Shown here piece by piece: positions 34,084 to 42,470 of a DNA stretch of 64,000 nucleotides (positions are counted from its first letter, which is position 1; each line of letters starts with the position of its first letter). Source of the stretch: Poriferisodalis sp965204125. Its GTDB lineage: Bacteria; Actinomycetota; Acidimicrobiia; Acidimicrobiales; Poriferisodalaceae. The notes beneath the pieces are model-generated. The model saw only the letters and a list, made by a program, of their open reading frames with translations, was not told the DNA's origin and ran no database searches. The stretch covers positions 2,790,001-2,854,000 of the forward strand of contig NZ_OZ241968.1 in NCBI RefSeq assembly GCF_965204125.1, given 5' to 3'. Made by a program: the position numbers and the translations under genes.

Positions 34084-34924
34084 CGAGAGGTTCTAGGTGG
34101 GCGCGGATGGATTTGGCTACGCGCTCGCCCTTCTCCATGGGGCCGAAATGGCTCAGCTCGGCAAAGGCCTCGAGCCGGCCATTGCCGAGCGACTCGGCGA
34201 TGGGCTGCGCGACCTGCGGCGGGATGGTGTTCCACATGGCGGGGGAGTCGCCGCGGGCAACAACCGTCGGGCAGGTCACCGCGCTGAAGGCGCTGTAGTC
34301 GACCGGTTCGCCAGACTCGTAGATGCGCGCTTCGGTATCGCCCGAGCACGAGAGCCGCACGGCGTCGTCGCCTGACGGATAGGTGCCGATCTCGACGTAA
34401 GCCCGCACTGCCTCGGGCTCGCAGCCAGAAAACGGCGGCTTGGAGACGAAGCGGTCGTACGCCTCGTCGATCGTGGCGAAGCGGATGCGTCGACGCCGCG
34501 ACGCCACCACGAGCTCGTGGTCGGAATCGGGCATGGGAAAGCCGTCGGGCACCAGCACTGGCTCGTACAGGTACAGGCCCCGGTAGCTGCCCGGATGCTG
34601 CAGCTCGGCGAGCAGCAGGCTGGCGGCCCCCAGCGAGTGGCCGGCGGCCAGAAGGGGCTCGCCTCCCAGGGCGTTCACCGCGGTCAGCACCTCTTCCACG
34701 AAACGCGCCCGCTCCACCGACATGTCGTCGTGCTGCGGGCGTGAGGCGCCGTGCCCCCGGAAGTCCAGTCCCCAGCACCGGAATGTGTCCTGCAGGTGAG
34801 GTACCACGGTGGCCCACATGCCGGCATTGAGGCCGTTGCCATGCGTCAGGAGCAGGGGCGTTCCGTGCCCGCCGAGATCATGGAGCACTGCGTGTTCACC
34901 GTCTGAGATGGTCAGGCGCATCAT
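34073..34924 (-). CDS. Alpha/beta hydrolase
   Basis: A 283-residue alpha/beta-fold hydrolase. The oxyanion region is LLLTHGNGLNAGMW, the nucleophile elbow GHSLGA has S97, and the acid and base are probably D in VVARGDSP and H in ELSHFGPME. The insert KPPFSGCEPEAVRAY closely resembles that of the hydrolase at 47.5 kb, marking them as paralogues. The substrate is unknown; esters or lactones are usual. The start is ATG at 34924 (a second ATG follows at once). A divergent hydrolase starts 30 bp away. Confidence 0.88.
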   Translation of the reverse strand: MMRLTISDGEHAVLHDLGGHGTPLLLTHGNGLNAGMWATVVPHLQDTFRCWGLDFRGHGASRPQHDDMSVERARFVEEVLTAVNALGGEPLLAAGHSLGAASLLLAELQHPGSYRGLYLYEPVLVPDGFPMPDSDHELVVASRRRRIRFATIDEAYDRFVSKPPFSGCEPEAVRAYVEIGTYPSGDDAVRLSCSGDTEARIYESGEPVDYSAFSAVTCPTVVARGDSPAMWNTIPPQVAQPIAESLGNGRLEAFAELSHFGPMEKGERVAKSIRAHLEPLVAA

Positions 34925-34954
34925 CGCCGCCGCACGATAGTGCAGACTCTCGCC

Positions 34955-35677
34955 ATGGCGAACTTCACACGCGGCTCCGTGGACATCCACTACGACGATT
35001 ACGGCTCGGGCTTCCCCCTGCTGCTGATCGCTCCGGGCGGCATGCGCTCGGCGGCGTCGTTCTGGCAGCAGACCCCGTGGAACCCGATCACCCAGCTGTC
35101 CGACCGGTACCGGGTGATAGCGATGGACCAGCGCAATGCAGGCCGCTCCACGGCGCCGGTCTCCGCCGACGACGGCTGGGCCACCTACACGGCCGACCAA
35201 CTCGCGCTCATGGACCACCTCGGCTGCGAGCAGTTCCATCTGGCGGGCATGTGCATCGGCGGCCCCTACATCATGGGGCTGATCCAGGCAGCGCCCGAGC
35301 GGGTCGCGAGCGCCACGCTGTTCCAGACCATCGGGCTCGACGAGAACCGCCGCGCCTTCTACGACATGTTCGACGACTGGGCGCAGGCGATCCGAGACGA
35401 CCATCCCGAAGCCGATGACACGGCCTGGGATCAGTTCCGCTCGAACATGTACGACGGCGACAACTTCCTGTTCAACGTCGACCGGGACTTCGTCGCGACT
35501 GTCCAGACGCCGCTGCTGGTGCTGCTCGGCAGTGACCTGTACCACCCGGAGTCGTCGTCGCGGATCGTCCATGAGGTGGCACCCAACTCCACGCTGATCG
35601 AAGACTGGATGGACGGCGACGGAAGGACCGCAGCGATGGACCAATTCGCTGCATTCCTGGTCGCACATACCCCCTGA
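34955..35677 (+). CDS. Alpha/beta hydrolase with cysteine nucleophile
   Basis: A 240-residue alpha/beta-fold hydrolase. The fold is clear from PLLLIAPGGMRSAASFW (oxyanion region), MDQRNAGRS and a C-terminal LLVLLGSDLYHP. The nucleophile elbow is GMCIGG, so C100 stands where Ser is usual; dienelactone hydrolases also use Cys. A C-terminal catalytic His is not obvious: the DWMDGDGR region lacks the usual GHxP-type motif, which raises the possibility of altered or lost hydrolase activity. ATG at 34955 is chosen, five codons after an alternative start. It diverges from another hydrolase gene with 30 bp between. Confidence 0.83.
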   Translation: MANFTRGSVDIHYDDYGSGFPLLLIAPGGMRSAASFWQQTPWNPITQLSDRYRVIAMDQRNAGRSTAPVSADDGWATYTADQLALMDHLGCEQFHLAGMCIGGPYIMGLIQAAPERVASATLFQTIGLDENRRAFYDMFDDWAQAIRDDHPEADDTAWDQFRSNMYDGDNFLFNVDRDFVATVQTPLLVLLGSDLYHPESSSRIVHEVAPNSTLIEDWMDGDGRTAAMDQFAAFLVAHTP

Positions 35678-35754
35678 GCTGGGCCCGCGGGGAGGCAGCG
35701 AAACCGGCGTTGTAGGCTCGGCAGTGGAGGCTGTGAGGCCGGAAAGGGAATGAC

Positions 35755-36009
35755 GTGGGCCGTCGAAAGCAATCTCGAATCAGTCGTTTCCGGTCTGAAA
35801 TCAGCTCGTTCCTGTCGGGTATGTCTCGCAAGAACTCACCGCGCCATCCGCATCCCTTCGAGAAGGCTGCCCGGACGATCAAGGAATCCTCTCACGTCGC
35901 TCGAGGGACAGGAACGGGTCCCGCCCATCGCACCAGCCCGGTCGATAAGGGCATCGAGCAGGTCGCCGCTGAGGGCTACAAGCTCGACGAAGGTTCGCAT
36001 CGCGGCTGA
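35755..36009 (+). CDS. Small basic hypothetical protein
   Basis: An 84-residue, strongly basic protein rich in Arg, Lys, Ser and His, which I do not recognise. Support for a real gene comes from a good ribosome-binding site (GGAAAGGGA, 35741-35749) correctly spaced from the GTG at 35755. Much of the sequence (GRRKQSRISRFRSEISSFL; RGTGTGPAHRTSPVDKG) looks disordered or nucleic-acid-binding. There are no cysteines or membrane segments. It stands alone between a hydrolase and an SDR gene on the same strand. A DNA- or RNA-binding role is only a guess. Confidence 0.5.
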   Translation: MGRRKQSRISRFRSEISSFLSGMSRKNSPRHPHPFEKAARTIKESSHVARGTGTGPAHRTSPVDKGIEQVAAEGYKLDEGSHRG

Positions 36010-36104
36010 TCCGAAGAGCGCGGCTCGAGGCCCCAGCAAACGGAGCTGCCGTCGGGCCGCGTCGAGATCTGTCGGCGAAGGCGGTGAACGCTACGTTGCC
36101 GCCT

Positions 36105-36932
36105 ATGGCGAACAGCAGTGATTCGTACGCACCCGGGCCGGCTAGTGCGCGGCTGGATGGCAAGGTGGCTGTGGTCACCGGGGCAAGCCGGGGCATCGGC
36201 GAAGCCAGTGCACGGGCACTGGACGGCGCGGGTGCCCGGGTGGTGCTGGCCGGTCGCACCACGGCAGATCTGGAACGCGTCGCAGCCGAACTGCAGCATG
36301 ACCCGGTGGTCCTGACGGCCGATCTTGCTCCCGCAGGTGCGGGCACTGACTTGGCTCGGCGAATTCTCAACGAGGTCGAGGGCGTCGACGTGCTGGTCAA
36401 CAACGCGGGCATCCCCATGCGACGCACACCTGCTCAACTCACTGAGGACGACTTTGACTTGGTCTTCTCGATCAACGTGCGTTCGCTGGTCATGCTGAGC
36501 ACCGGGTTGGCGCCATCGATGGTCGCTCGCGGCGGGGGATCGGTGATCAACATCAGTTCCGTCGCCGGCGTGCACGGACCGCTCGGCCGCGTCGCCTATG
36601 CCGGCACCAAGGGCGCTGTCGACGCCATGACCCGAGCGCTCGCAGCCGACTGGGGCCCCGACGGCATCCGGGTGAACTCGATAGCGCCCGGTCTGATCGC
36701 GACGGCCATCTGGGAGGACGCCCGGAACAACGTACCGGGTCTCATTGAGGACCTCGCCGGCCAGATTGCGCTCAAGCGCTGGGGCTTCGGTGACGACATC
36801 GCCGACGTCGTGCTGTTCTTTGCATCGGATGCATCCCGCTACGTCACTGGCGAGACGCTGGTGGTGGACGGCGGGTTGGCCCGTGTGACGGCCTCGAACG
36901 CTCCGCCGGCCCTGCCGGAACTCGAGGACTGA
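36105..36932 (+). CDS. SDR family NAD(P)-dependent oxidoreductase
   Basis: A 275-residue classical short-chain dehydrogenase/reductase. The cofactor motif TGASRGIG is at residues 25-32, NNAG at about 98-101, INISSVAG gives the catalytic Ser region, and Y165-x3-K169 (AYAGTKGAV) the catalytic pair. The C-terminal TGETLVVDGG is typical. Substrate cannot be deduced; many relatives are 3-oxoacyl-ACP or alcohol dehydrogenases. ATG at 36105 is used; an upstream GTG at 36084 has a purine-rich stretch too close to it. It ends before a strong convergent terminator. Confidence 0.9.
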   Translation: MANSSDSYAPGPASARLDGKVAVVTGASRGIGEASARALDGAGARVVLAGRTTADLERVAAELQHDPVVLTADLAPAGAGTDLARRILNEVEGVDVLVNNAGIPMRRTPAQLTEDDFDLVFSINVRSLVMLSTGLAPSMVARGGGSVINISSVAGVHGPLGRVAYAGTKGAVDAMTRALAADWGPDGIRVNSIAPGLIATAIWEDARNNVPGLIEDLAGQIALKRWGFGDDIADVVLFFASDASRYVTGETLVVDGGLARVTASNAPPALPELED

Positions 36933-36951
36933 GCTGCGCTCGAACGCGCGA

Positions 36952-36979
36952 AGGGCGCCGGACCGCGGTCCGGCGCCCT
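36952..36979. terminator. Strong bidirectional intrinsic terminator
   Basis: AGGGCGCCGGACC pairs perfectly with GGTCCGGCGCCCT, giving a 13-bp GC-rich stem with a two-base centre (a 28-bp palindrome). It lies between the convergent SDR gene (stop at 36932) and the ABC substrate-binding protein gene (stop at 37033), exactly where a shared terminator is expected. It is followed by CCGTTGTG rather than a T-tract. Confidence 0.85.
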
Positions 36980-37032
36980 CCGTTGTGCGCCTGAGCCGTC
37001 AGCCCTCCCGGGCTGCGGCTGCGTTCAGTTGC

Positions 37033-38241
37033 TTACGCAGCGGCGCGTGCTGCGTCGAGCCAGGCGTCGACCGTGGCCCGGTTGTTGGCGATCCAGTCAG
37101 TAGCCAGATCTCCCGGAGCAGCGCCCTCGCCCTGCTCCACATTGGCCAGCGACACCTCGATCACCGACAGCTTCACCGCTTCGAGCAGTGCCGCCGCCGC
37201 CGGGTTGGCAGCGAGGAAGTCGTTGTTGGCGGTAACGAGGATGTCAGCCGCAATCCAGCCGATCGGGCACAACCCGTCAGCATTGTCGGCCGCCGACGGG
37301 CACTGGTCCGGACCGATGGCTGCGTAGCCGCCGCTGCCGTCCTCGCCACGCTGCGAGTGCTCCTCGCCGCCCTCAGTGCCAGACGGGTTGGAGTCGTCGA
37401 GGATCTCGTCGACACCCATCCAGTAGACGTTGTCGCCCGGGCGCAGCTGTGTGATGTACGCCGACGGCGTCCAGGTGTAGGCCACCATCGGGACGCCCTC
37501 ATTGGCCGAGTCGACGGCCTGAGCGAACATGGCGTCATAGCCGGCGATGGTCTGGTTGATGTTGTCCCAGCCCGAGAACAGGATCTGGTTGGTGATGATG
37601 TTGTCGCAGGTCCACGACTCGGGGCAGCCGAAGATGTCGGCGACGCCGTTGCCCGGCACCGGGTCGGTGGCGTCGAATGCGGCCAACGCGTCGGCGTTGC
37701 TGTTCAGCGCATCCATCGTGTACACGCCGTACTCGTCTGCGAACGACTTGGTCACCAGGAAGCCCTGCAGGCCGCCGGCGATCATTTCCTCGCCGACCAC
37801 CGTCAGGTGATCGCCGACGAGTGATCCGTCAGGCAGCTCGCCTGCCAGCCACGCCAAGTGCCCCGGATACCAGCTGTTGGCCCAGAAGTCCATCTGGCCC
37901 TCGGCCATGGCGATGTAGGCATTGTTGGGCCCGAGCTCGAGTTCGGCCGGGTCGCTCACCGTGTAGCCCAGCTCCTCCAGCAGCTGGCGGTACAGCTGGG
38001 CTTGGAAGTAGCCGGTGCTCCAATTGGCCTGACCCATGGTGACGCTGACACCCTCACCGGGTGTCATCGACATCTCTTCTTCCATGGGCTCTTCTTCGAC
38101 CATGGCTTCGGTCGTGGCGGCGGGAGCCTCTGTCTCAGCAGTGGCAGTGGCGTCGCCGTCATCGTCGTCGCCGCACGCGGCAGCGAACAGTGCGAAGGCT
38201 GCTAGTAGCAGCAGCAGCTTGGTCCATCGTTTCGATTTCAT
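37033..38241 (-). CDS. proX: Glycine betaine/proline-type ABC transporter substrate-binding lipoprotein
   Basis: A 402-residue lipoprotein that should bind a quaternary amine such as glycine betaine, proline betaine or choline outside the membrane. The signal peptide is residues 1-22 with lipobox FAAAC, followed by an acidic Asp/Glu/Thr/Ala/Pro linker to about residue 60. The OpuAC-type domain starts at VSVTMGQANWSTGYFQAQL and includes DFWANSWYPGHLAWLAG; its aromatic residues suit a cation cage. A strong ribosome-binding site (GGGAGGAT) precedes the ATG at 38241. A 191-bp gap separates it from the permease gene upstream, so it may have its own promoter for higher expression. The 28-bp terminator follows. 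Confidence 0.9.
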   Translation of the reverse strand: MKSKRWTKLLLLLAAFALFAAACGDDDDGDATATAETEAPAATTEAMVEEEPMEEEMSMTPGEGVSVTMGQANWSTGYFQAQLYRQLLEELGYTVSDPAELELGPNNAYIAMAEGQMDFWANSWYPGHLAWLAGELPDGSLVGDHLTVVGEEMIAGGLQGFLVTKSFADEYGVYTMDALNSNADALAAFDATDPVPGNGVADIFGCPESWTCDNIITNQILFSGWDNINQTIAGYDAMFAQAVDSANEGVPMVAYTWTPSAYITQLRPGDNVYWMGVDEILDDSNPSGTEGGEEHSQRGEDGSGGYAAIGPDQCPSAADNADGLCPIGWIAADILVTANNDFLAANPAAAALLEAVKLSVIEVSLANVEQGEGAAPGDLATDWIANNRATVDAWLDAARAAA

Positions 38242-38432
38242 TGCGGAGATCCTCCCTGATCTGCGACAGATTGCGTCACGCGGCGCACCGTGTTGCGACC
38301 ACGCATGTGCGGCGCCGTTCGCCCGGCTCGACGAGGGCTCCTTGCGCAGCAGCGTAGTCGGGCCTTGTGCGCGCCTAACACCCTAGACCGCGCATACATG
38401 TTCGGAGTGCTTTGGGCGGTGGGGAGCGATTG

Positions 38433-41084
38433 CTAGCCCGAGTTGACGGGAATATCGCCGTAGATCTTGTTGCGCTCGAACTCTGAGAGAGTTCCACGGG
38501 CTGTGGCGAACACCGTCACCCCGGCAGTGAGCACGAACATCGCTCCGACACCCGAGACAAAGTTGGTGTCGGCGACACGCACAATCGTGACGATCCACGC
38601 GAGGGGAACTACCGCTATGCCGAGACCGAGTCCGGCGACCACGGTGCTCCACCGGTAACGGAACGTTTCGTCGATGCCGAGCAGGCCGATCGCCGGGATG
38701 CTCAGTCCGAGGGCCGCAATACCCGCTATCAGCGTCCAGATGCCCAAGCCAGCGCCCTCGGACTCGAATCCGTCGTGGATGATGTCACCCTGTCGCTGGG
38801 CCTGCTCAATCTTCGCTGCAATGTCTGCAGCCCTCACGCCCTCGAGTGCGAGTTGACGGCGTTCCTCGCTCTGCAGCTCTTGTGCCAAGTCCAAGTCTCC
38901 GGCGGCCTCAGCCTCGTCCGCAGCGATCGCTGCGACGCGTGCCGCCTCTGACGCCGCTGCGCCCTCGGCAGCTATCTGATCAAGCTCAGCTTGCAGTTCG
39001 TCGTCGATGACTGACTCGGCGCGAGTGTCAAAACTCCATCCGGCGTAGCCGCCCATCACCAACAGCAGGACGGCAAATGACCCGCCGAGCAGGCGGCCCC
39101 AGCCCACATTTGCCGACAAGGGCCTGCGAGCAGTCATCGGTGCCGACCACACCCACACGAGCGCGCCGACCGCAGCGATGAGCGTTCCGATGACTGCGAT
39201 GTACACGCCTGCGCCGGTGCTGTAGATGCCCAGTTCCGCGACGTTGTCAGGCGGTCGGGCGAACATGTACGCGACGGCGGGAATCAGTGATGCCAGCGAA
39301 AAGACGACGGCACCGTGAGCTGACAGCCAGCGCGAGCCCTGACCAGGCCGCAGCAGCGTGTTGAGGGCGGCGAACAGCGCCGCCGCGCTGAGGATGGCGA
39401 GAAAGATGCCGAACCACGAACCGCCAGATGCCGAGACACCGTTGAAGCTGTTCGATACGAAGGTCGTGGCGCCGGTGTCACAGATCAACTCTGTCCCGTC
39501 GGCCGCCAGCGGGTCGAGAGACCGTGCCTCGACCCAGTTGCCAGCGCACTGCTCTGTACGGAGATCGACATCGGTGGTGCGCGCGTAGGCCGATACCAGG
39601 CCCGCATCGGAGTTCCACGGCAGCAGCAGGGCGACGAGGGCAACGACAGCGCCGACCGCGGTGACGATGACAGCGCTCCGCTCGCGACTGCCCGCCGTCA
39701 CGAATGCCTCATCTGGTGCGTCGGGTTCGGCATCAGGAACCGATCCCGACGCGTCGGCCTCCTCGCGCTCCGCGAGCAGATTCTCCGGCGTCCGGCGGTT
39801 CCGCCACGCTTGCGCGATCCGGGTGATGAGGTTGCCCGAATCCCCGGCTTCGGGCTGGCTCAGCCGGTCGAGCACGACTGCCACCAAGAAGAACGCCAAG
39901 CCGCCGGAACCGGCCTGCGCGATGTCCAGATTGGAAATGGCCTGGAAGAGCAGCCGGCCGAGGCCGCCCGCGCCCATGATCGCAGCGATGCCCAGCATCG
40001 AAATTGCCAGCAGCAGGGTCTGGTTGAGACCGGTCATGATCGCCGGCCGAGCCAAGGGCAGCTGCACGTCGGTCAAGACACGCCACTCCGGCGCGCCGTA
40101 TGCACGTGACGCCTCCACGACATCTTCGGGCACCTGCCGGATCCCGAGATTCGTCAGCCGGATCAGGGGCGGCAACGCGAAGGTCATCGTCACCATCGTC
40201 GCCGAGACGACTCCGACGCCGAAGAAGAAGATGAACGGCAGCATGTAGACGAAGGAATGGACGACCTGCATGGCGTCGAGTACCGGCCGCACCACTTTCC
40301 ACGCACCGTCGACGCGGCCGCACAAGACGCCGATGGGTATCCCGATCGAAACGCACAGGATCACGGCCACGCCGATGAAGCCGATCGTCAGCGCTGTCTC
40401 ACGCCAGTAGGCCTCACCCAGCAAACCGCAGATGAGCAGCCCGACAAATGCCAGGAACCCCACCTGGAAGTTGCGGAACAACCAGCCGAGCAGGAAGACG
40501 GCGATGCACACCGTCAGCCACGACATCTGCAAGAGCCATTCGTCGACGATCACTCTCAGCAGGCTTCGAAACGGCCATTCGATGATCTCCAAGGTGGCCT
40601 TCATGTTGTTGTCCACCCAGAAGACGACCTGCTCGACCCAGTCGCCTACCGGTATCTGCCAGTTGTCGAGCACGGTGTTCTGGCGGACTTGGGCGACGAC
40701 GCCCGATGAGCATTCGACGAGCTCGTCCTCTGAGTCGACAATGGCATCCCGGCATTGGATGACGCCGTCGGGTGTGGAGAAGAGGCGATTGCCCGAGGCC
40801 ACCGTCTCCTCGGGCCTGACGCGGTACCACCACATGACCACGATGCCGACGAGACCGCCGGCCGCCAGTCCGTAGCGGCGTCCGATAGCGCCCCCGAACA
40901 GCAGCAGCGCCGGCACGATGAAGATGGCCAGCAGCAACGCCCACTCGATGCCGGTGGTCACCCAGTCGACAATGCGATCGCCCGCCTCGGGCGCCGTAAT
41001 CGTGTCCACGAATTCGTCGAAGAAATGGCCCGAATCGTCTGCTTGTTCGCCGTTGGCCTGGGCGAGGAGCATGGCGGCGCTCAC
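38433..41084 (-). CDS. proW: Betaine/proline-type ABC permease with large extra C-terminal membrane module
   Basis: An 883-residue permease, about twice the usual ProW length. An N-terminal membrane segment and an extracytoplasmic insert with three cysteines (about residues 40-175) precede the transport core. The core (about 185-415) has the BPD_transp domain, with PEDVVEASRAYGAPEWRVL as the EAA loop that contacts the ATPase. After a charged linker (about 425-472) a second module has about eight more membrane helices and one long Ala/Glu-rich coiled coil (about 690-760, DDELQAELDQIAAEGAAAS). I do not recognise this second module. ATG at 41084 overlaps the ATPase gene stop. Whether it still works as a single osmolyte permease is inferred. 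Confidence 0.87.
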   Translation of the reverse strand: MSAAMLLAQANGEQADDSGHFFDEFVDTITAPEAGDRIVDWVTTGIEWALLLAIFIVPALLLFGGAIGRRYGLAAGGLVGIVVMWWYRVRPEETVASGNRLFSTPDGVIQCRDAIVDSEDELVECSSGVVAQVRQNTVLDNWQIPVGDWVEQVVFWVDNNMKATLEIIEWPFRSLLRVIVDEWLLQMSWLTVCIAVFLLGWLFRNFQVGFLAFVGLLICGLLGEAYWRETALTIGFIGVAVILCVSIGIPIGVLCGRVDGAWKVVRPVLDAMQVVHSFVYMLPFIFFFGVGVVSATMVTMTFALPPLIRLTNLGIRQVPEDVVEASRAYGAPEWRVLTDVQLPLARPAIMTGLNQTLLLAISMLGIAAIMGAGGLGRLLFQAISNLDIAQAGSGGLAFFLVAVVLDRLSQPEAGDSGNLITRIAQAWRNRRTPENLLAEREEADASGSVPDAEPDAPDEAFVTAGSRERSAVIVTAVGAVVALVALLLPWNSDAGLVSAYARTTDVDLRTEQCAGNWVEARSLDPLAADGTELICDTGATTFVSNSFNGVSASGGSWFGIFLAILSAAALFAALNTLLRPGQGSRWLSAHGAVVFSLASLIPAVAYMFARPPDNVAELGIYSTGAGVYIAVIGTLIAAVGALVWVWSAPMTARRPLSANVGWGRLLGGSFAVLLLVMGGYAGWSFDTRAESVIDDELQAELDQIAAEGAAASEAARVAAIAADEAEAAGDLDLAQELQSEERRQLALEGVRAADIAAKIEQAQRQGDIIHDGFESEGAGLGIWTLIAGIAALGLSIPAIGLLGIDETFRYRWSTVVAGLGLGIAVVPLAWIVTIVRVADTNFVSGVGAMFVLTAGVTVFATARGTLSEFERNKIYGDIPVNSG

Positions 41085-42325
41085 ATGAACACCTCCCGCT
41101 CGAAGCCCTCTATGAGCCCCTCGACCCGGCCCATCTCCTCCATGATCAAGCGGGGATCGACGTTGCCGATGAGCTTGCCGTCTTCGTCGACGACTGCGAT
41201 GGACAGGCCGCGTCCCGCTGCCGCATACAGCTCGTTGAGCGTGGCGTCAGGGCTGCACTTGTCGAAATCGGTTCTCAGCGCCTTCTTGAGGTCATTGCTG
41301 CCCATGCTGCGGGCGCGCAGGCCGTCGGCAGCCGTCAGCAGCGAGACCGGTTTGCCTGACGAGTCGCAACAGAAGCGGCCGGCAATGTCCTGGCAGAGCG
41401 TGAGTGCATCGCTGAGCGACATGTCAGCAGGAATCGGCCGGGGCTCGCTCATGACTTCGTGCGCCTTGATGACCCGTCCCTGGTCGACATCTTGGACGAA
41501 CTCGGCCACGTAACCCGTGGCAGGCTCCGTGAGTATCTCCTCGGGCGTGCCGATCTGCACCACGGCGCCGTCCTTCATGATGCAGACCCGGTCGCCGATG
41601 CGCAGCGCCTCGTTGAGGTCGTGAGTGATGAACAGGATCGTCTTGTGGACCTCGGCTTGGATCTCCATCATCTCGTCCTGCATCTGACGCCGGATGAGGG
41701 GGTCGAGTGCACTGAACGCCTCGTCCATGAGCAGGATGTCGGGGTCAGAGGCCAGCGCTCGCGCCAGACCGACACGCTGCTGCATGCCACCGGAGAGCTG
41801 GGCGGGCCGGTGGTCGGCGAACGCAGCCAGCCCCACCAGCGACAGTGCCCGCATCGCGGCTTCGTTCCGCTCGGAGCGATCGACCTTTTGCACCTTGAGC
41901 CCGTAGCCGACGTTGTCGAGCACCTTGCGGTGCGGAAAGAGAGCAAAGTGCTGGAAGACCATGCCCATCTTCTCCCGACGGAACTCTTGCAGGTCGGTTC
42001 CGTCGAGCTTCTGCACGTCGACGCCGTCCACCAGCACTTCGCCGTGGGTGACGTCGTGCAGCTTGTTGACCATCCGGATGGCTGTCGACTTTCCCGAACC
42101 GGACAGGCCCATCACCACGAAGATCTCGCCCCGCTTGACGGAAAAGTTCACATCGGTGAGCCCGACGACGTGCCCGGAGAGTCGTTGCACGTCGTTCTTG
42201 GGCACGCCGGAGCGTGCCAGCTCGAATGCGCGGCCTCTCGGCTGCGGCCCGAAGATCTTGTAGACATCGCTGAGGCGGATGATCTCGTCGCCCTCGGCAG
42301 CTCCGTTGGCTGCGTCGTCGCTCAT
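41081..42325 (-). CDS. proV: Betaine/proline-type ABC transporter ATP-binding protein
   Basis: A 414-residue ATPase of the ProV/OpuAA type. Walker A is GLSGSGKST (residues 73-81), the signature is LSGGMQQRVGLARAL and Walker B is ILLMDEAFSALDP. The N-terminal YKIFGPQPRGRAFELARSG extension is characteristic of ProV/OpuA. Residues from about 285 form a tandem CBS module (VMSEPRPIPADMSLSDAL; KCSPDATLNELYAAAGRG), which in OpuA senses ionic strength. ATG at 42325 follows a GGGGGACAC ribosome-binding site. It is the first gene of the proV-proW-proX set and is divergent from the FeS/NrfD gene. Confidence 0.95.
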   Translation of the reverse strand: MSDDAANGAAEGDEIIRLSDVYKIFGPQPRGRAFELARSGVPKNDVQRLSGHVVGLTDVNFSVKRGEIFVVMGLSGSGKSTAIRMVNKLHDVTHGEVLVDGVDVQKLDGTDLQEFRREKMGMVFQHFALFPHRKVLDNVGYGLKVQKVDRSERNEAAMRALSLVGLAAFADHRPAQLSGGMQQRVGLARALASDPDILLMDEAFSALDPLIRRQMQDEMMEIQAEVHKTILFITHDLNEALRIGDRVCIMKDGAVVQIGTPEEILTEPATGYVAEFVQDVDQGRVIKAHEVMSEPRPIPADMSLSDALTLCQDIAGRFCCDSSGKPVSLLTAADGLRARSMGSNDLKKALRTDFDKCSPDATLNELYAAAGRGLSIAVVDEDGKLIGNVDPRLIMEEMGRVEGLIEGFEREVFM

Positions 42326-42470
42326 GTGTCCCCCCTGGTTTGTCGGCTGCCACGTTAGGCGCGCCGCGAGCGCCGGTCGGTAATCCGCTTGCGTCCGCCT
42401 GGAAGCAGCGGAAATCGCTTGCGATCGCGAAAGAACAGGAAGCGGCCAAACCTGTGCGATCCTGTTGGCC

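Noticed and set aside
42326..42470. Riboswitch or attenuator in the proV / FeS-NrfD divergent region
   Set aside because: I could not recognise any known aptamer pattern or a convincing terminator hairpin in these 145 bases.
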